Below are positions 31,117 to 40,993 of a stretch of 64,000 nucleotides of DNA, one piece after another. Made by a program: the position numbers and the translations under genes. The notes under the pieces are model-generated. The model had not been told where the DNA came from. It did no database searches and worked only from the letters and a program-made list of their open reading frames with translations. The stretch comes from Mesostigma viride. Lineage: Eukaryota > Streptophyta > Mesostigmatophyceae > Mesostigmatales > Mesostigmataceae. The stretch spans positions 1,559,642 to 1,623,641 of the forward strand of contig RPFO01000002.1 in NCBI GenBank assembly GCA_009746045.1. The letters are read 5' to 3'. The stretch's first letter is position 1. Each line of letters starts with the position of its first letter.

Positions 31117-32358
31117 ATGTCTTCGGACGACAATCTTTCAGAGCAGAGGTCTGGCCCTGGTGAGCACGGACCGGCTCAATTTTCTGTCGACCCTGGCCCA
31201 GGCGAGCACAGGGATGACAATAAGAATATGTCCGACCAGCCCCGGGAGGAGGGCTGCGGGCAGGGAAGTACTAGTAGTGACAACCAGCGTGCGCGTGATA
31301 AAGTGCTTCGGCGGGAGACCTTGCTTCAAGAGGCGAAGCTGCTGTCGGCAATCAAGAAATGGGTTCCAGCCCCGCTGGTGCCTGGTGCTATTCAAGCAGA
31401 CCGGGATCGCTTTGTAAGCTCTCTTGGGCCGTTTTTCCGCAGGCTCGCGGGCAACCGAGACATCATTCCGGACTGGCTGGAGTTTCTTCGTGGAACCCCG
31501 CTGGGAGACCGCGAGAAAAACCACCCAGAGTGGATTTCGCTGCTGGATAGAGCACAGCGTCTGCGGTGGTCGCCGTTCGAGTTTCTGCGCCGAGCGAGGG
31601 AGACTTTTCTTCGTTCTATCACTGCCAAAACCTGCGACGAGATCGAGGAATTTGTAGATGCAAAGCCGAAGCCCGGGCAGACCATCATCGAGCACCTCAA
31701 CTCTTACTACGACATGCTGGAGAAGCAGGGGCTCCGGTGGCCTGACGAGGCGGTGAATCTCCGATGGATCCAAAACTGTGCTCTGTCCGAATCCGAGAAG
31801 CGGAATTTGGTCGCCAACTGCCGCGGTTACCTGTGCGACACTCACCGATGCAGAGCTCACCTCAAGGAGCTCCTGACGAATCAAACCCGTGTTTCCAGAG
31901 AAGGAGGTGCCGCGGAGGTGCCTCGTGTCGCCATGGTGATGGAGCAGCAACGGGAAATCTTCTGCTACAACTGCGGGCAGCCCGGGCACACACGCCGCGC
32001 ATGTAAGGGTAAGGTTGTCGCTAATTCTGAGTCCTTCCCTCCCTGCACTTTCTGTAATAGGACTAACCATCTGGCTAAGGATTGCTACTTTCGCAAGTGC
32101 AAGTCTTGTGGCAATTCTGGACATGATGCGTCTGCCTGCAGGAGCAAGGCGGGCGCTGGACCCAAGGATACCCAGATGGAGGTCCTCAAGCTGCTGCAGC
32201 AGATCTCCCAAGCCGTCAAGAGCGGTGCCCTTCGTGGTGGCGACGCTTCTCAGCCGCGTGGTGGTGACGCTTCCCAGCCGCGTGGTGGTGATGCTTCTCA
32301 GCCGCGGGGTGGCAATACCTCTCGTGGCCGCAAGAGGAAGCAGCAGCAGAAAAACTAG
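31117..32358 (+). CDS. gag: Gag of element B
   Basis: 413 codons from ATG (MSSDDNLSEQRSG); the frame also reads through the LTR end, but that lacks an ATG. Residues about 85-260 hold the capsid-like region (FEFLRRARETFLRSI, IIEHLNSYYDML). Three CCHC knuckles follow: CYNCGQPGHTRRAC, CTFCNRTNHLAKDC and CKSCGNSGHDASAC. The tail has four RGGDASQP-like repeats and a basic end (RGRKRKQQQK), suggesting RNA binding. It ends TAG at 32356-32358. Confidence 0.92.
   Translation: MSSDDNLSEQRSGPGEHGPAQFSVDPGPGEHRDDNKNMSDQPREEGCGQGSTSSDNQRARDKVLRRETLLQEAKLLSAIKKWVPAPLVPGAIQADRDRFVSSLGPFFRRLAGNRDIIPDWLEFLRGTPLGDREKNHPEWISLLDRAQRLRWSPFEFLRRARETFLRSITAKTCDEIEEFVDAKPKPGQTIIEHLNSYYDMLEKQGLRWPDEAVNLRWIQNCALSESEKRNLVANCRGYLCDTHRCRAHLKELLTNQTRVSREGGAAEVPRVAMVMEQQREIFCYNCGQPGHTRRACKGKVVANSESFPPCTFCNRTNHLAKDCYFRKCKSCGNSGHDASACRSKAGAGPKDTQMEVLKLLQQISQAVKSGALRGGDASQPRGGDASQPRGGDASQPRGGNTSRGRKRKQQQKN
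32350..32355 (+). promoter_or_regulatory. Candidate -1 frameshift site before gag stop in B
   Basis: The last gag codons are CAG AAA AAC TAG. The -1 frame is open from 32292 through this point into pol, whose first ATG is at 32397. G-AAA-AAC is one base short of the classic A-AAA-AAC heptamer, so slippage is plausible but not certain; initiation at 32397 is the alternative. Confidence 0.45.
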
Positions 32359-32396
32359 ATGATCCTCTCTGTTTATATAACCCCTACAGCGTCCTT

Positions 32397-35300
32397 ATGG
32401 ATGCTGATGAGAGTGGACTCATGGCAGATGAGGCCTGCCAGGTGGTAGGGGCTCCAGCAGTAACCCCTACTGACCGTAAAGCTGCCCCAGTGAGCAGCAG
32501 TAAAAGTGCCCCTGTTTGTGGCATTCCTATCCATGCCTGGAATAAAAAGAGTACCCCAGAGGGAACTCTTCCTGTAAATAATACATGTGGATCTGCTCCT
32601 GGTTGTAGACAGATGCCACATGGTGTTGCCCAGGTGAGCAACGTATCTGTGAACAATACATGTGGTGCAGCTCCTGTTTGTAGCCAAGCACCCATTGATA
32701 TTGTTAACAGTCAAGCTCCTCAGAGCAATAATCCTTGTTATATTGATAATAAAAACTTGGACTCTTGCTCTGCCAGGAACGTGGATGCCCGTCCATGTCC
32801 TGAAGAGCCTGAGCCTAATGATTGTATTAATCTTAGGACTCTGGCTAAGAGTTTGCATGATGCCTGTGGCCATGGAAACAATGCCATTAGGCTTGTTCAA
32901 GCCATTAATAACAAGGCTCTCTGGCAGGCTTATCAAGATGTCAGAGAACATTGTGTGTGCCAATTGTGTGCTAACAAGCCTTCCAAACGTCATGCAAAGC
33001 ATCCTGCAGATGGTAGGGGTAATCTACAAGCTGATATCCTCTACTTCACCAATTACAGGCAATTGCCTTACTTGGTGGCTGTGGATGAATGGTCAGGCTA
33101 CATTGGAATTGAACCTATGGCAGCAGGGGATGAGAATACTCTCCATGCCGCAGTTCTTGTTATTCTGCAGAAGTTTGCAGTTATTCATAAGCTGCAGATG
33201 GACTTGCAGTTTAACTGCCTGACCAAATACTCTGATCTGCCTTTCCTAAGGATTGTGGGTCGTGAAGATCACCAAGCCCAAGGCAAGGTTGACAGATATA
33301 TACAGGAGCTTAAGAAGTTGGTAATATCCGGGGACTATCCTGAGATGTTTAAACCAACTTTTGCTGTCAGGTGTTTGGGTGCTGCAAAAGTGGAAAACAC
33401 CATGAACAACCGTTTTCATACTATCAAGGTGCGTGGTGTTCCACGGCTGGTCTCACCTCGTGGACTAGCAGGTGGCCTCTACCCTGATGACATCATGCAG
33501 GCATGGAGTAAGCAGAGGTGGGCACAGTATGCTCATCTCTGTGAAAAGGATAAACAGAGAGGAGAATCATTAAAATTTGAGGTGGGAGACCAGGTGATCT
33601 TCCACAAAGAAAATGCTCCTGGTAAACGTGGTTATTGGCAGGGTCCAGGGACCATAACCTCAGTTGACCTGGAGATGAAAACTGCTGATGTGGTCTGGAA
33701 TGGGACCACTTATCATCTGGCTTGGAATAGATTGAAGAGAGATCCAATGAACGTTCAAGAAAATCCCCTGGAAATTATGGCCCCTGAAGAGGCACTTGGA
33801 TCTCCCAATCTTTCCTGTCCACCTTTGGCCAGTGAACAGGCTGGACTCCAACTACCAGAAAGGGCGGCCTCCCATCAACTGGAGCCTACTACTCAGCAAG
33901 CTCAGCCTAAGACATTGACTGGGATATCACAGGATGATATGGATGAAGCTGACTTGTTGGATAATAGGGTGTCTGATCAGCACCGGAAGCTCCGGCCGTT
34001 GGAACATGGGCTTGAGACCCCTGGGCAGGTGGATAACATATTTCAGTCTGAACAGCCAAAGCTTGGATCCAATTACCCTGGTAATAAGCCATTGCCCTTG
34101 GAGACTGATGGGATTCCAGCCCAAGGAAGACAAGCTGAGGAGGGGTTGTCCAGGTTGAACACTCAGCTCGGCAAGAGAGGCAATCCTCAAGAGCTTCGGG
34201 ATATTGTAAAGAAGCTCAAGCCCTCACTAAAGATTGCCAAAATAACTTCTCTTCTAGAGAAGGGCATGGACCTTGATGGCTTTGATGTGGATACCAAAGC
34301 AGAGGTCTCTGTCACCTCGCCCTTTAATGCTTTGCTGGATAAGTATTCCCTTGAACCCAGTCCATGGACTATTGTCCAAGACTTTGCGGGTAACACTGAT
34401 CATCAAGTTCTTGGGAATATCACTATCCCATTCTTGGGTGAGTCTTTGACACTTTGTGTTGTTGATGGCTATAAGGGACCCACTCTCATTGGCCAGCCAT
34501 TCTTGGTGACTCCCGGTGTTACCATTGTTGATGGCCCCAATAACACAAAGAGTCTCCTAAAAACCCATTGTGACCCAATTCCTCTGGAATCATTCAGATG
34601 TCTCTTGCCTCTTGAAATGTTCCAGAAGGCAAATTGGAAGACCGCCTGTGTCGGTTCAATAAAAGGAGCAGAATGGGGAAGGGATATACCCCCAGCTTCT
34701 GAGCTGGTAGAACCCGCCCAGCTCAGTGTGACTTCTCTTGGTCTCACAAAAAGGTCATTTGCTGCTCATAGCCCCATGTCCTTTGATGATGTAGACCTGG
34801 ATTGTCACACTTTCGCTGGCCTTGAGGCCTGGCGAGTAGCATTGGCGCGTGCGCTCCAGGAGTGGCAAACGCTGGATGTTTTTGAAGGCATTTCAGAACC
34901 TCCACCCAATGCTCAAATGCTTCAGTTGCGTTTTGTATGCAAGATGAAGAGCAAGCTTGGTGAGCCTCCCATACCAAACGCACGTCCAGTCGTGACCCAG
35001 TTCCATGGTACTACAGACTTTGATAAGGAGGAGCTGTACACTCCTGGCCTGTCACATCCTGTTCTCAGGCTTATTCTTAGTCTGTACCTTGGTGCTTTGG
35101 ACTATGGCTTGGATTATGGAGCAGAAATTGATGACTTCACCAGGGCCTTTTTGCATGGTGATCCTCAGGTGGCCAGAGCCACTTGGCAAGCTCAAAGACC
35201 CTGTTGTGTTAAGACCCCAGCATGCTGGATAGCTGAAGTAGGTCATCCCTACATGCAGCCTAAAGTGGGCTGGGAAGGACTGGTCAGCAGTCCAGTCATC

Positions 35301-36326
35301 TGGTATGAAACCATTGCTCCTGCCATCCAGGAGAGATGTCAGATGCAACAATCTCATCTTGCTTATTGTCTCTTTGTGGGGCAATCCAAAGGACAACCCA
35401 CCTGGGCTACCTTACATGGAGATGATATGCAACGCATTGGTCCCAAGGGATGGTTGAATGAGACCTATAAAAGGCTCAATGACAAGTCCCCTATTGGTAC
35501 CAGAGCATGGTTTAGTAAAAACAGCCAGGTACCTTACTGTGGCATTGGCTGTACCCTTTTCCAGGATGACAAAGGATGGCATCTTAAGCTGCAATCGGCG
35601 AAGGGGTATAAAGAAAAAGTAATAACTCAGTTGCCCAAGAGAGTAACTGAGGAGAATGCCCCTACGGTTAAAGGTCAACTGGGTTGGCTGGCTGCCACAA
35701 CTAACCCTGACCTGGCAGTACAGAGTAGGATGCCAGACTCTGTTGTTGTAGGAGAAGGAAGGAGGCGCCTGGAGAGCTGCCTCAATGAATCTCCTGACTT
35801 GGTGTTGTCCGGTGTAGACTGGCATGGGCGCATCATCATAGACGCCTACACAGATGCTAGCCAAGAGTCTAGATCTGCCAACAAGATTGGTGCCAGAGCC
35901 GGATGCCTGATCACCATCAGGAATGAAGGCAAACAGCCCTCGTTGGTATACTGGTCCAGTAACCTTCAGAGGAGGCGGTTTGCTGGCATTGACACCGCTG
36001 AGTGCAGGGCATACGCCATGTGCATTCGCGATGCCATATACATAAGAGAGCTACTCTTATGGTGTCTGAGTCAGATAAGACCTCAACCCGTGATTGATGT
36101 CAGGGTTTATTGTGATAATAAGCCCGTGGTCTCTTTTATCAAGAATGAGAGGGCCACTACTACTGACTTGGACTACCTTGTGGCAAAGGAGTTGTCCAGC
36201 CACTGTATAACCATACATCTGCCAGGACACTCAAATCCTGCTGATGCTATGACCAAGCTTCCACGACTGGCCCTTAATGGGTACCAGTTGCTGCGGTCCA
36301 TGATGGCTGGGAAACCCTTGTCATGA
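32397..36326 (+). CDS. pol: Pol of element B: integrase, protease-like, RT, RNase H
   Basis: 1309 codons, TGA stop. Integrase: finger LHDACGH ... CQLC at about 153-191; first two acidic residues D213 and D269; the third position reads GKVDR, so the expected Glu is Asp (D299). Protease-like: DVDTKAEVSV near residue 625 with TLIGQPFL later. RT: IDDFTRAFLHGD and TLHGDD. RNase H: AYTDASQES, AECRAYA, YCDNKPVVSF and NPADAMTKL. The frame opens upstream of the ATG and overlaps gag. The N-terminal 130 residues contain two NNTCG(S/A)AP repeats of unknown role. Confidence 0.94.
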   Translation: MDADESGLMADEACQVVGAPAVTPTDRKAAPVSSSKSAPVCGIPIHAWNKKSTPEGTLPVNNTCGSAPGCRQMPHGVAQVSNVSVNNTCGAAPVCSQAPIDIVNSQAPQSNNPCYIDNKNLDSCSARNVDARPCPEEPEPNDCINLRTLAKSLHDACGHGNNAIRLVQAINNKALWQAYQDVREHCVCQLCANKPSKRHAKHPADGRGNLQADILYFTNYRQLPYLVAVDEWSGYIGIEPMAAGDENTLHAAVLVILQKFAVIHKLQMDLQFNCLTKYSDLPFLRIVGREDHQAQGKVDRYIQELKKLVISGDYPEMFKPTFAVRCLGAAKVENTMNNRFHTIKVRGVPRLVSPRGLAGGLYPDDIMQAWSKQRWAQYAHLCEKDKQRGESLKFEVGDQVIFHKENAPGKRGYWQGPGTITSVDLEMKTADVVWNGTTYHLAWNRLKRDPMNVQENPLEIMAPEEALGSPNLSCPPLASEQAGLQLPERAASHQLEPTTQQAQPKTLTGISQDDMDEADLLDNRVSDQHRKLRPLEHGLETPGQVDNIFQSEQPKLGSNYPGNKPLPLETDGIPAQGRQAEEGLSRLNTQLGKRGNPQELRDIVKKLKPSLKIAKITSLLEKGMDLDGFDVDTKAEVSVTSPFNALLDKYSLEPSPWTIVQDFAGNTDHQVLGNITIPFLGESLTLCVVDGYKGPTLIGQPFLVTPGVTIVDGPNNTKSLLKTHCDPIPLESFRCLLPLEMFQKANWKTACVGSIKGAEWGRDIPPASELVEPAQLSVTSLGLTKRSFAAHSPMSFDDVDLDCHTFAGLEAWRVALARALQEWQTLDVFEGISEPPPNAQMLQLRFVCKMKSKLGEPPIPNARPVVTQFHGTTDFDKEELYTPGLSHPVLRLILSLYLGALDYGLDYGAEIDDFTRAFLHGDPQVARATWQAQRPCCVKTPACWIAEVGHPYMQPKVGWEGLVSSPVIWYETIAPAIQERCQMQQSHLAYCLFVGQSKGQPTWATLHGDDMQRIGPKGWLNETYKRLNDKSPIGTRAWFSKNSQVPYCGIGCTLFQDDKGWHLKLQSAKGYKEKVITQLPKRVTEENAPTVKGQLGWLAATTNPDLAVQSRMPDSVVVGEGRRRLESCLNESPDLVLSGVDWHGRIIIDAYTDASQESRSANKIGARAGCLITIRNEGKQPSLVYWSSNLQRRRFAGIDTAECRAYAMCIRDAIYIRELLLWCLSQIRPQPVIDVRVYCDNKPVVSFIKNERATTTDLDYLVAKELSSHCITIHLPGHSNPADAMTKLPRLALNGYQLLRSMMAGKPLS

Positions 36327-36594
36327 GGAGTAATCTGGGAGCCTGAGCCTAATGCTCCTCCTGTAGGTTTTTATCCCCCTGGAGGTTTTGTCCTCTCTGG
36401 AGAAGAGGTTTTCCTTCAGATTTGGGTTTTCCCTACAGCAGGTTACACCAACCATGCAATGATGAGATGCAAACTCCATAAGACCCAAGTGAGTCCCCAT
36501 TGCCCACATATGTGAAAGTGAACTGGCCAGGTGCGGCCGAACATCAATGAATACATCTAAGCCTTATCACTTTCACAAGGGAAAGAATGGCTGG

Positions 36595-37076
36595 AGTTGG
36601 TTGGAGACCCATCTAGGGTCCACATGGGTCCTCAGAGATAGAGGATCTTGTACAGATTACTACAATATACTTTATTGTAGTATTGGGCCAATGGCTGTAC
36701 TTCACTAGTACTCGCCAATGGGATAACGCCACGTAGAATATGTGGGCGTCTCCCAGGCCTCCACGTCACCGGCTGGTCAAGGGCCGGTGTAGTACTGTCA
36801 ATAGGACTGAGCCGACTATCGGCCTATTATGTATGCGCATCTGCCTTGGTACCTCCTAGAGGATTCTAGAAGTATCTAACACGCGGCATGCACTGAACTA
36901 CACGGAATGCATGTCCACGTAGGATATTCAGCAAGACTGATGAAGGTGCCAAGCGCAATAGAATATATGCGCAACGAAGACGAATTATGCAGCAACGACA
37001 ATAACGTATGAGAACAATAAACACAACGTTCATTTCATGCTTTCTGATTTACATCGCATTCCATTTATTTGCAACT
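36595..37076 (+). repeat. 3' LTR of element B
   Basis: 482 bp. It is preceded by AAGGGAAAGAATGGCTGG, the polypurine tract, immediately before AGTT. Confidence 0.95.
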
Positions 37077-37117
37077 TATTATACCCCGTACCCGTATTTG
37101 CCAACCCGGCTGTGAAC

Positions 37118-38896
37118 CAAGTTGCCCCTGGGTGTCTAGCTTTGTGTTGGGACACACGTGGAAAGGGCCTCAACATGCCTTAGGGGAAAATTAACAGTTG
37201 GTTAATAAACCCTAACTTTCCAGTGTTAATGTAAAACTGATGATACCCGATATGCACTGGCAGGTTGCCAGAAAATATAACCATTGGCAGCATTGCTCCT
37301 CATCCAAGCAGTGTTCATGGTATATTTTGCAATATCACTCCTGTATTTACAGTTTATCCATAATAGTGATCCCCCATACTATGTACAAGACCTGCAGGGT
37401 CTGTTGCAAGGGGGTTCCTAATCTTGGATTCTCCAATGTGGTACGTCGGAGTGTTGCTGGGTCCAGAGTTCTGTGTCTGCAAGTGAACCTGAGATGCTGT
37501 CAGCTTCAGCTGCCTGATACCTGTCGAGCTTGAAGGTGATGAACCAGAAATCCAGAAATCCAGATTTCCAGATTTCCAGAATTCAAGAGTTCTAGAGTTC
37601 CAGAGATTCCAGTTTCCAGAGATGCAGACCAGTGTCCTGAGGGGGCTAATAATATTGTCAAGTGGATCCAGATTTTCCTGTTGATTTCAGGCTGTCAGAG
37701 TGGCAGGAGGTCACTACCTGAGTGTTGCCAGGGGATACATACATGGCTGAGTGCCAGATTTATATTGGTCTCGATCCCGTTTTGGCAGTTGCTTACATAT
37801 ATGGTTTCTTGTAGCAACCATGCTGCTTTGGGGAATTATTATGTCCTCAAAAAGAAAGAACATCTTGGAACAGTGCAGCATGTTTAAAGTTGGCTACCAG
37901 ATGGAGAAGAAACCAGATTATGTTTGAAGGGTTGGCGAAAGCTTCCTGAAGAAAATTTCCAGTCTACAAGGTCCGGGACTATGGAGCCTGCAGAGGATGC
38001 TTCAAGAGCAATCTGAAACCTGCTGAATGCTGAAGGCCGACTGTGGAGGGTATATACAGATCAGCATCTGCATACGTGAGTTGCTGATGATGGATGTGTG
38101 ATTCCATTTGACCCTGTCCCTGGCCTGTGCATGTTCAGATTGATTGCTGTATGACAATCAGCATATGGAAGTTGTGATGGTTCCCAGGTGTGTTGCTGTA
38201 AAACCATAGGATTTGGTTTCCTCCTAGCTTGGAGTTGGCTCTGTGGCCTGGAAGTTATGATTGATCCCAGATGTGATGCTGTGAAACCATATAGTTTGGT
38301 TGTCTCCTCATTATGGAGTTGGTTTGTCTTGGGATGATTTACTCTGTCCACGACTGTTTTGCTGTAAAACCATGGATTTGGTTTCTCCCAGGCCGGGTGA
38401 TATGGGAGTTGGCTGGTCTGAGGGCATGTTTCAGGGACTGAAAAACCTTACTGATGTTTGACCTGGGCGTTAGACTGTCAGATGTGATATGGATTTGTGC
38501 ACGAGGTAGCCCAAGGTTGGCTCCACGGTGTGGTGCCTTATTCAGCCTGGGTGGGGTTTTCTTTCAGTGCCTCTATCATCTGATGCTTATGTGTACCCTG
38601 CAATGATGGTTGCTTCATGGTTATCAGTATGGTTGTTCCTGAATGAGTTTCAGCCTGACATGTACAGTTTGTATGTGAGGGTTGATCTGTGCTCTGGATA
38701 AGGGCATATGTGGCAGGCTGAAGGACCTACGAGAGGGGATCTGGACAATCTAGCCTAAGAATAACATTACGTTGTTTGCTGGATTTGCTTCAGATATGTA
38801 TCCCTTGGTCCTTGCCACTAGAGATGTTAGTGCTTATCACGACATGTCCCAAGTTGAGAGGCATGTGGGCGTGGTTTGTTAGCTGCCACCTGTGGG
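37118..38896 (+). other. Decayed E2 body
   Basis: No intact frame. Contains a TCCAGAAA/TTTCCAGA-rich stretch (37545-37625) and imperfect repeats of CTGTAAAACCAT...GGTTTCTCC (38195-38390). I find no RT motif I can defend. Confidence 0.45.
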
Positions 38897-39530
38897 CCCT
38901 ATCATTGATGATGCACAGCAGAATGCCTGATGAGGTGCTAAGGATGAGAAGCCTCGATCGTCATAGCCCAGTTGGTGGAAGAGTACCCCTGATCTGATTT
39001 TGTCTGGGATTGACTTTGCCCAGCTTAACACCTTGGAGATCTTTGTTGACAGTTCCATGGATGCTCGCCAGGTCACTACGGTCAGGGGGAGATCTGCTGC
39101 TCTGTTTGCTTTCTATCAGAGCAGGGCAAGTTTGTTCAGCTGGTACAGCAGACTGCAGAAGAGGGTCTTCATCAGTTCAGAGGTGGCAGAGTGCAGGGCC
39201 ATATGTGAGGGGATCCAGTCCAGTTTGTACATAAAGCTGGACTCAGCTGGCTTCAGTTACCCGGCCCTTGGTCCTTGCAGATGGAGACGTTAGTGCTATA
39301 ACAGACAGCATGGGTATGGTCCAGTTTGTTCACAAGCAGATGGCCAGGAGCAGGGATCTGGATTATTTGTTGTTGCTGAAGGAGTTGGCCAGTTTGGTTG
39401 ACTTGAAGCATATCCCTGGCGAGGAGAACCCTGCTGATGCAACTTGACTGCAAGTTGCCACACAAGGCCCCAGCCCAGTACAATGTACTGAGGAAGCTCA
39501 TGAATGCTGACTGCATGGTTGGCCTATCTG
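38897..39530 (+). pseudogene. pol: RNase H remnant of E2 pol
   Basis: Translated blocks in two frames: FVDSSMDARQ, WYSRLQKRVFISSEVAECRA, then after a shift near 39290 DSMGMVQFVHKQMARSRDLD and IPGEENPADA. These match the RNase H of A and D, showing E2 belongs to their lineage. Several stops and shifts make it non-functional. Confidence 0.85.
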
Positions 39531-40293
39531 TCTAAAAGCTAAGAGCTGGGTGCTTAAGTCTCTGGATATCAGGCTGGGAGCTTGATTGTACGTAATCCTG
39601 AGCACACCTTGAGGGGTGAGGCATGTCTCTGGTGTGGGAATGTCTGACATTGTCTCTGATGGAGAGATGTCTATCTGGGGTTTTCATCTCAGTCTGAGGT
39701 TTCCCCAGATCTGTGGTTTGTGGGCGGGGTTCGATTCCCTGGTGCCGTCTTAAGGCGGAGTTTCACGGACTGGCTGACCCATCCACCATGCTGGTGAGGT
39801 GGCGACAGGTCGATCCCCTGATTTTCCACGGTTGGAATGAGTATATTATAGGAGCTTGTGGTTTTGCATGTGCTTCGCGTAGATGTTGTTTCTGGTTCGA
39901 TAAGGGGCAGCTTACCGGCGCCGACTCCTGTCTGGGGGTCAGCAATGTTTTCTGATGAGCTGTTGTGGGTGATCTGTGGGGTTTCGCCTAAGGTCCTGAA
40001 GGTTGTACATACTTCTCAAGTTCTTCACTGAACACCTATGGGCTGCCACAGTTGGCCAACCTCTTGTACATGGGTAACACAACGAGCCTCCCATGAAGGG
40101 ATAGGGACTCATTGTAATTTGTTTGTGCTCCTGAACCAGTAATGGGTGCTATGTACATATAGCAAGGAATCCAAGCTGACTGTCATGCCCAGAGGGTTGT
40201 GACTTGTAGTCGGGGAGGATGTCCAGTACCCATTGTGTGTGTTTGTATGTAGACTTGTGTGAGCTGCTACAGCTCAAGAAAAGAAAGGATTGG
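39531..40293 (+). other. E2 3' untranslated region with T-arm mimic and polypurine tract
   Basis: At 39725-39741 CGGGG TTCGATT CCCTG has the same T-arm-like form as in A. The region ends with TCAAGAAAAGAAAGGATTGG (40274-40293), a polypurine tract directly before the LTR. Confidence 0.7.
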
Positions 40294-40993
40294 AGTTAAC
40301 GCCAAGCGCATTGGCGTGTTCCTGATTCGGCATATCTCTACGATTCCAGCGGCACCGGAACGAGTTCATTCCGACACGTATCAAGAAAGTTATGGTGTTC
40401 CGACTTCCCGGTCGCGCGCGAGCGCGGGCCGGCTGTTCTTCTAAGTCGTGCGTGAATATGTGCCGACGGCATGGGGTCGACAGTAATTCCTGGGCTGACA
40501 GGAATTAGGTGAGCATGTACGTACCTACGACGGTATTGGATTAATACGTCGTACGCAGGAAATAGGAACCTTAACCTGTGGTCTGTTGGTACCGCAGGCT
40601 TAGTCCTGGACTATTGGGTGCAGACGCAATAATCACTGTGGACTGTACTCTGTGGTCACTGTGCTTGTATGGCAGACCTACTGTATAGGATCTGGACGCT
40701 GTACAGGTTGTTAATACTGTACCGGGGGTGTTAATACTGAGCAGGCCTACGAGGCTGCTCAGGCCTAGCAAAGCACAGTGCACAAGTATATAAAGAATAG
40801 GCCAGTGCCAACTGGTTAGAGATCTCTTGCTAGCCCGCCTCACGTGTGTTGCCTTGAGTTGGCAAACTCGTGTCTAAGCACTCACGTGCACGAGTGCTGT
40901 AAGCCTATATTTTTAACCAAGCTCCATTCCAACCATTCTCATGATGAATCTATCCGCGCGCATTGGAATCTATCTATCCCTACACATTGCGCT
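40294..40993 (+). repeat. E2 3' LTR, lacking its last few bases
   Basis: AGTTAACG...TTGCGCT. It matches the split LTR at 16161-24698 but stops about 6 bp short of TTAACT and is replaced by GGGGAGGGGACACC. It contains the undisturbed CATTC target of element A near 40367-40372. No matching TSD is left at the right side. Confidence 0.85.

Larger units (their letters stand above)
30622..37076 (+). mobile_element. Copia-type LTR retrotransposon B, complete
   Basis: 6455 bp, 482-bp LTRs with one visible difference (TTGTAAT versus TTGTAGT), and TSD TATTA (30617-30621 and 37077-37081). Both gag and pol are uninterrupted. It is the most intact element here. It belongs to a different lineage from A/D/E2: no ORF0, three zinc knuckles, and gag and pol in different frames. 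Confidence 0.96.
29177..37109 (+). mobile_element. hAT element, split by Copia B
   Basis: Ends are inverted CCGGGTTGG (29177-29185) and CCAACCCGG (37101-37109). An exact 8-bp duplication CTGTGAAC flanks it (29169-29176 and 37110-37117), the hAT hallmark. Both subterminal regions contain GCGTATTTTA/ACGGG-type motifs. Without B and one TATTA copy the element is about 1.47 kb, too short for a complete hAT transposase, so it depends on another copy. It sits in the body of E2. Confidence 0.9.

Noticed and set aside
31138-32211. 357-codon minus-strand ORF
   Set aside because: Antisense to gag of element B, which has three zinc knuckles in the plus frame.
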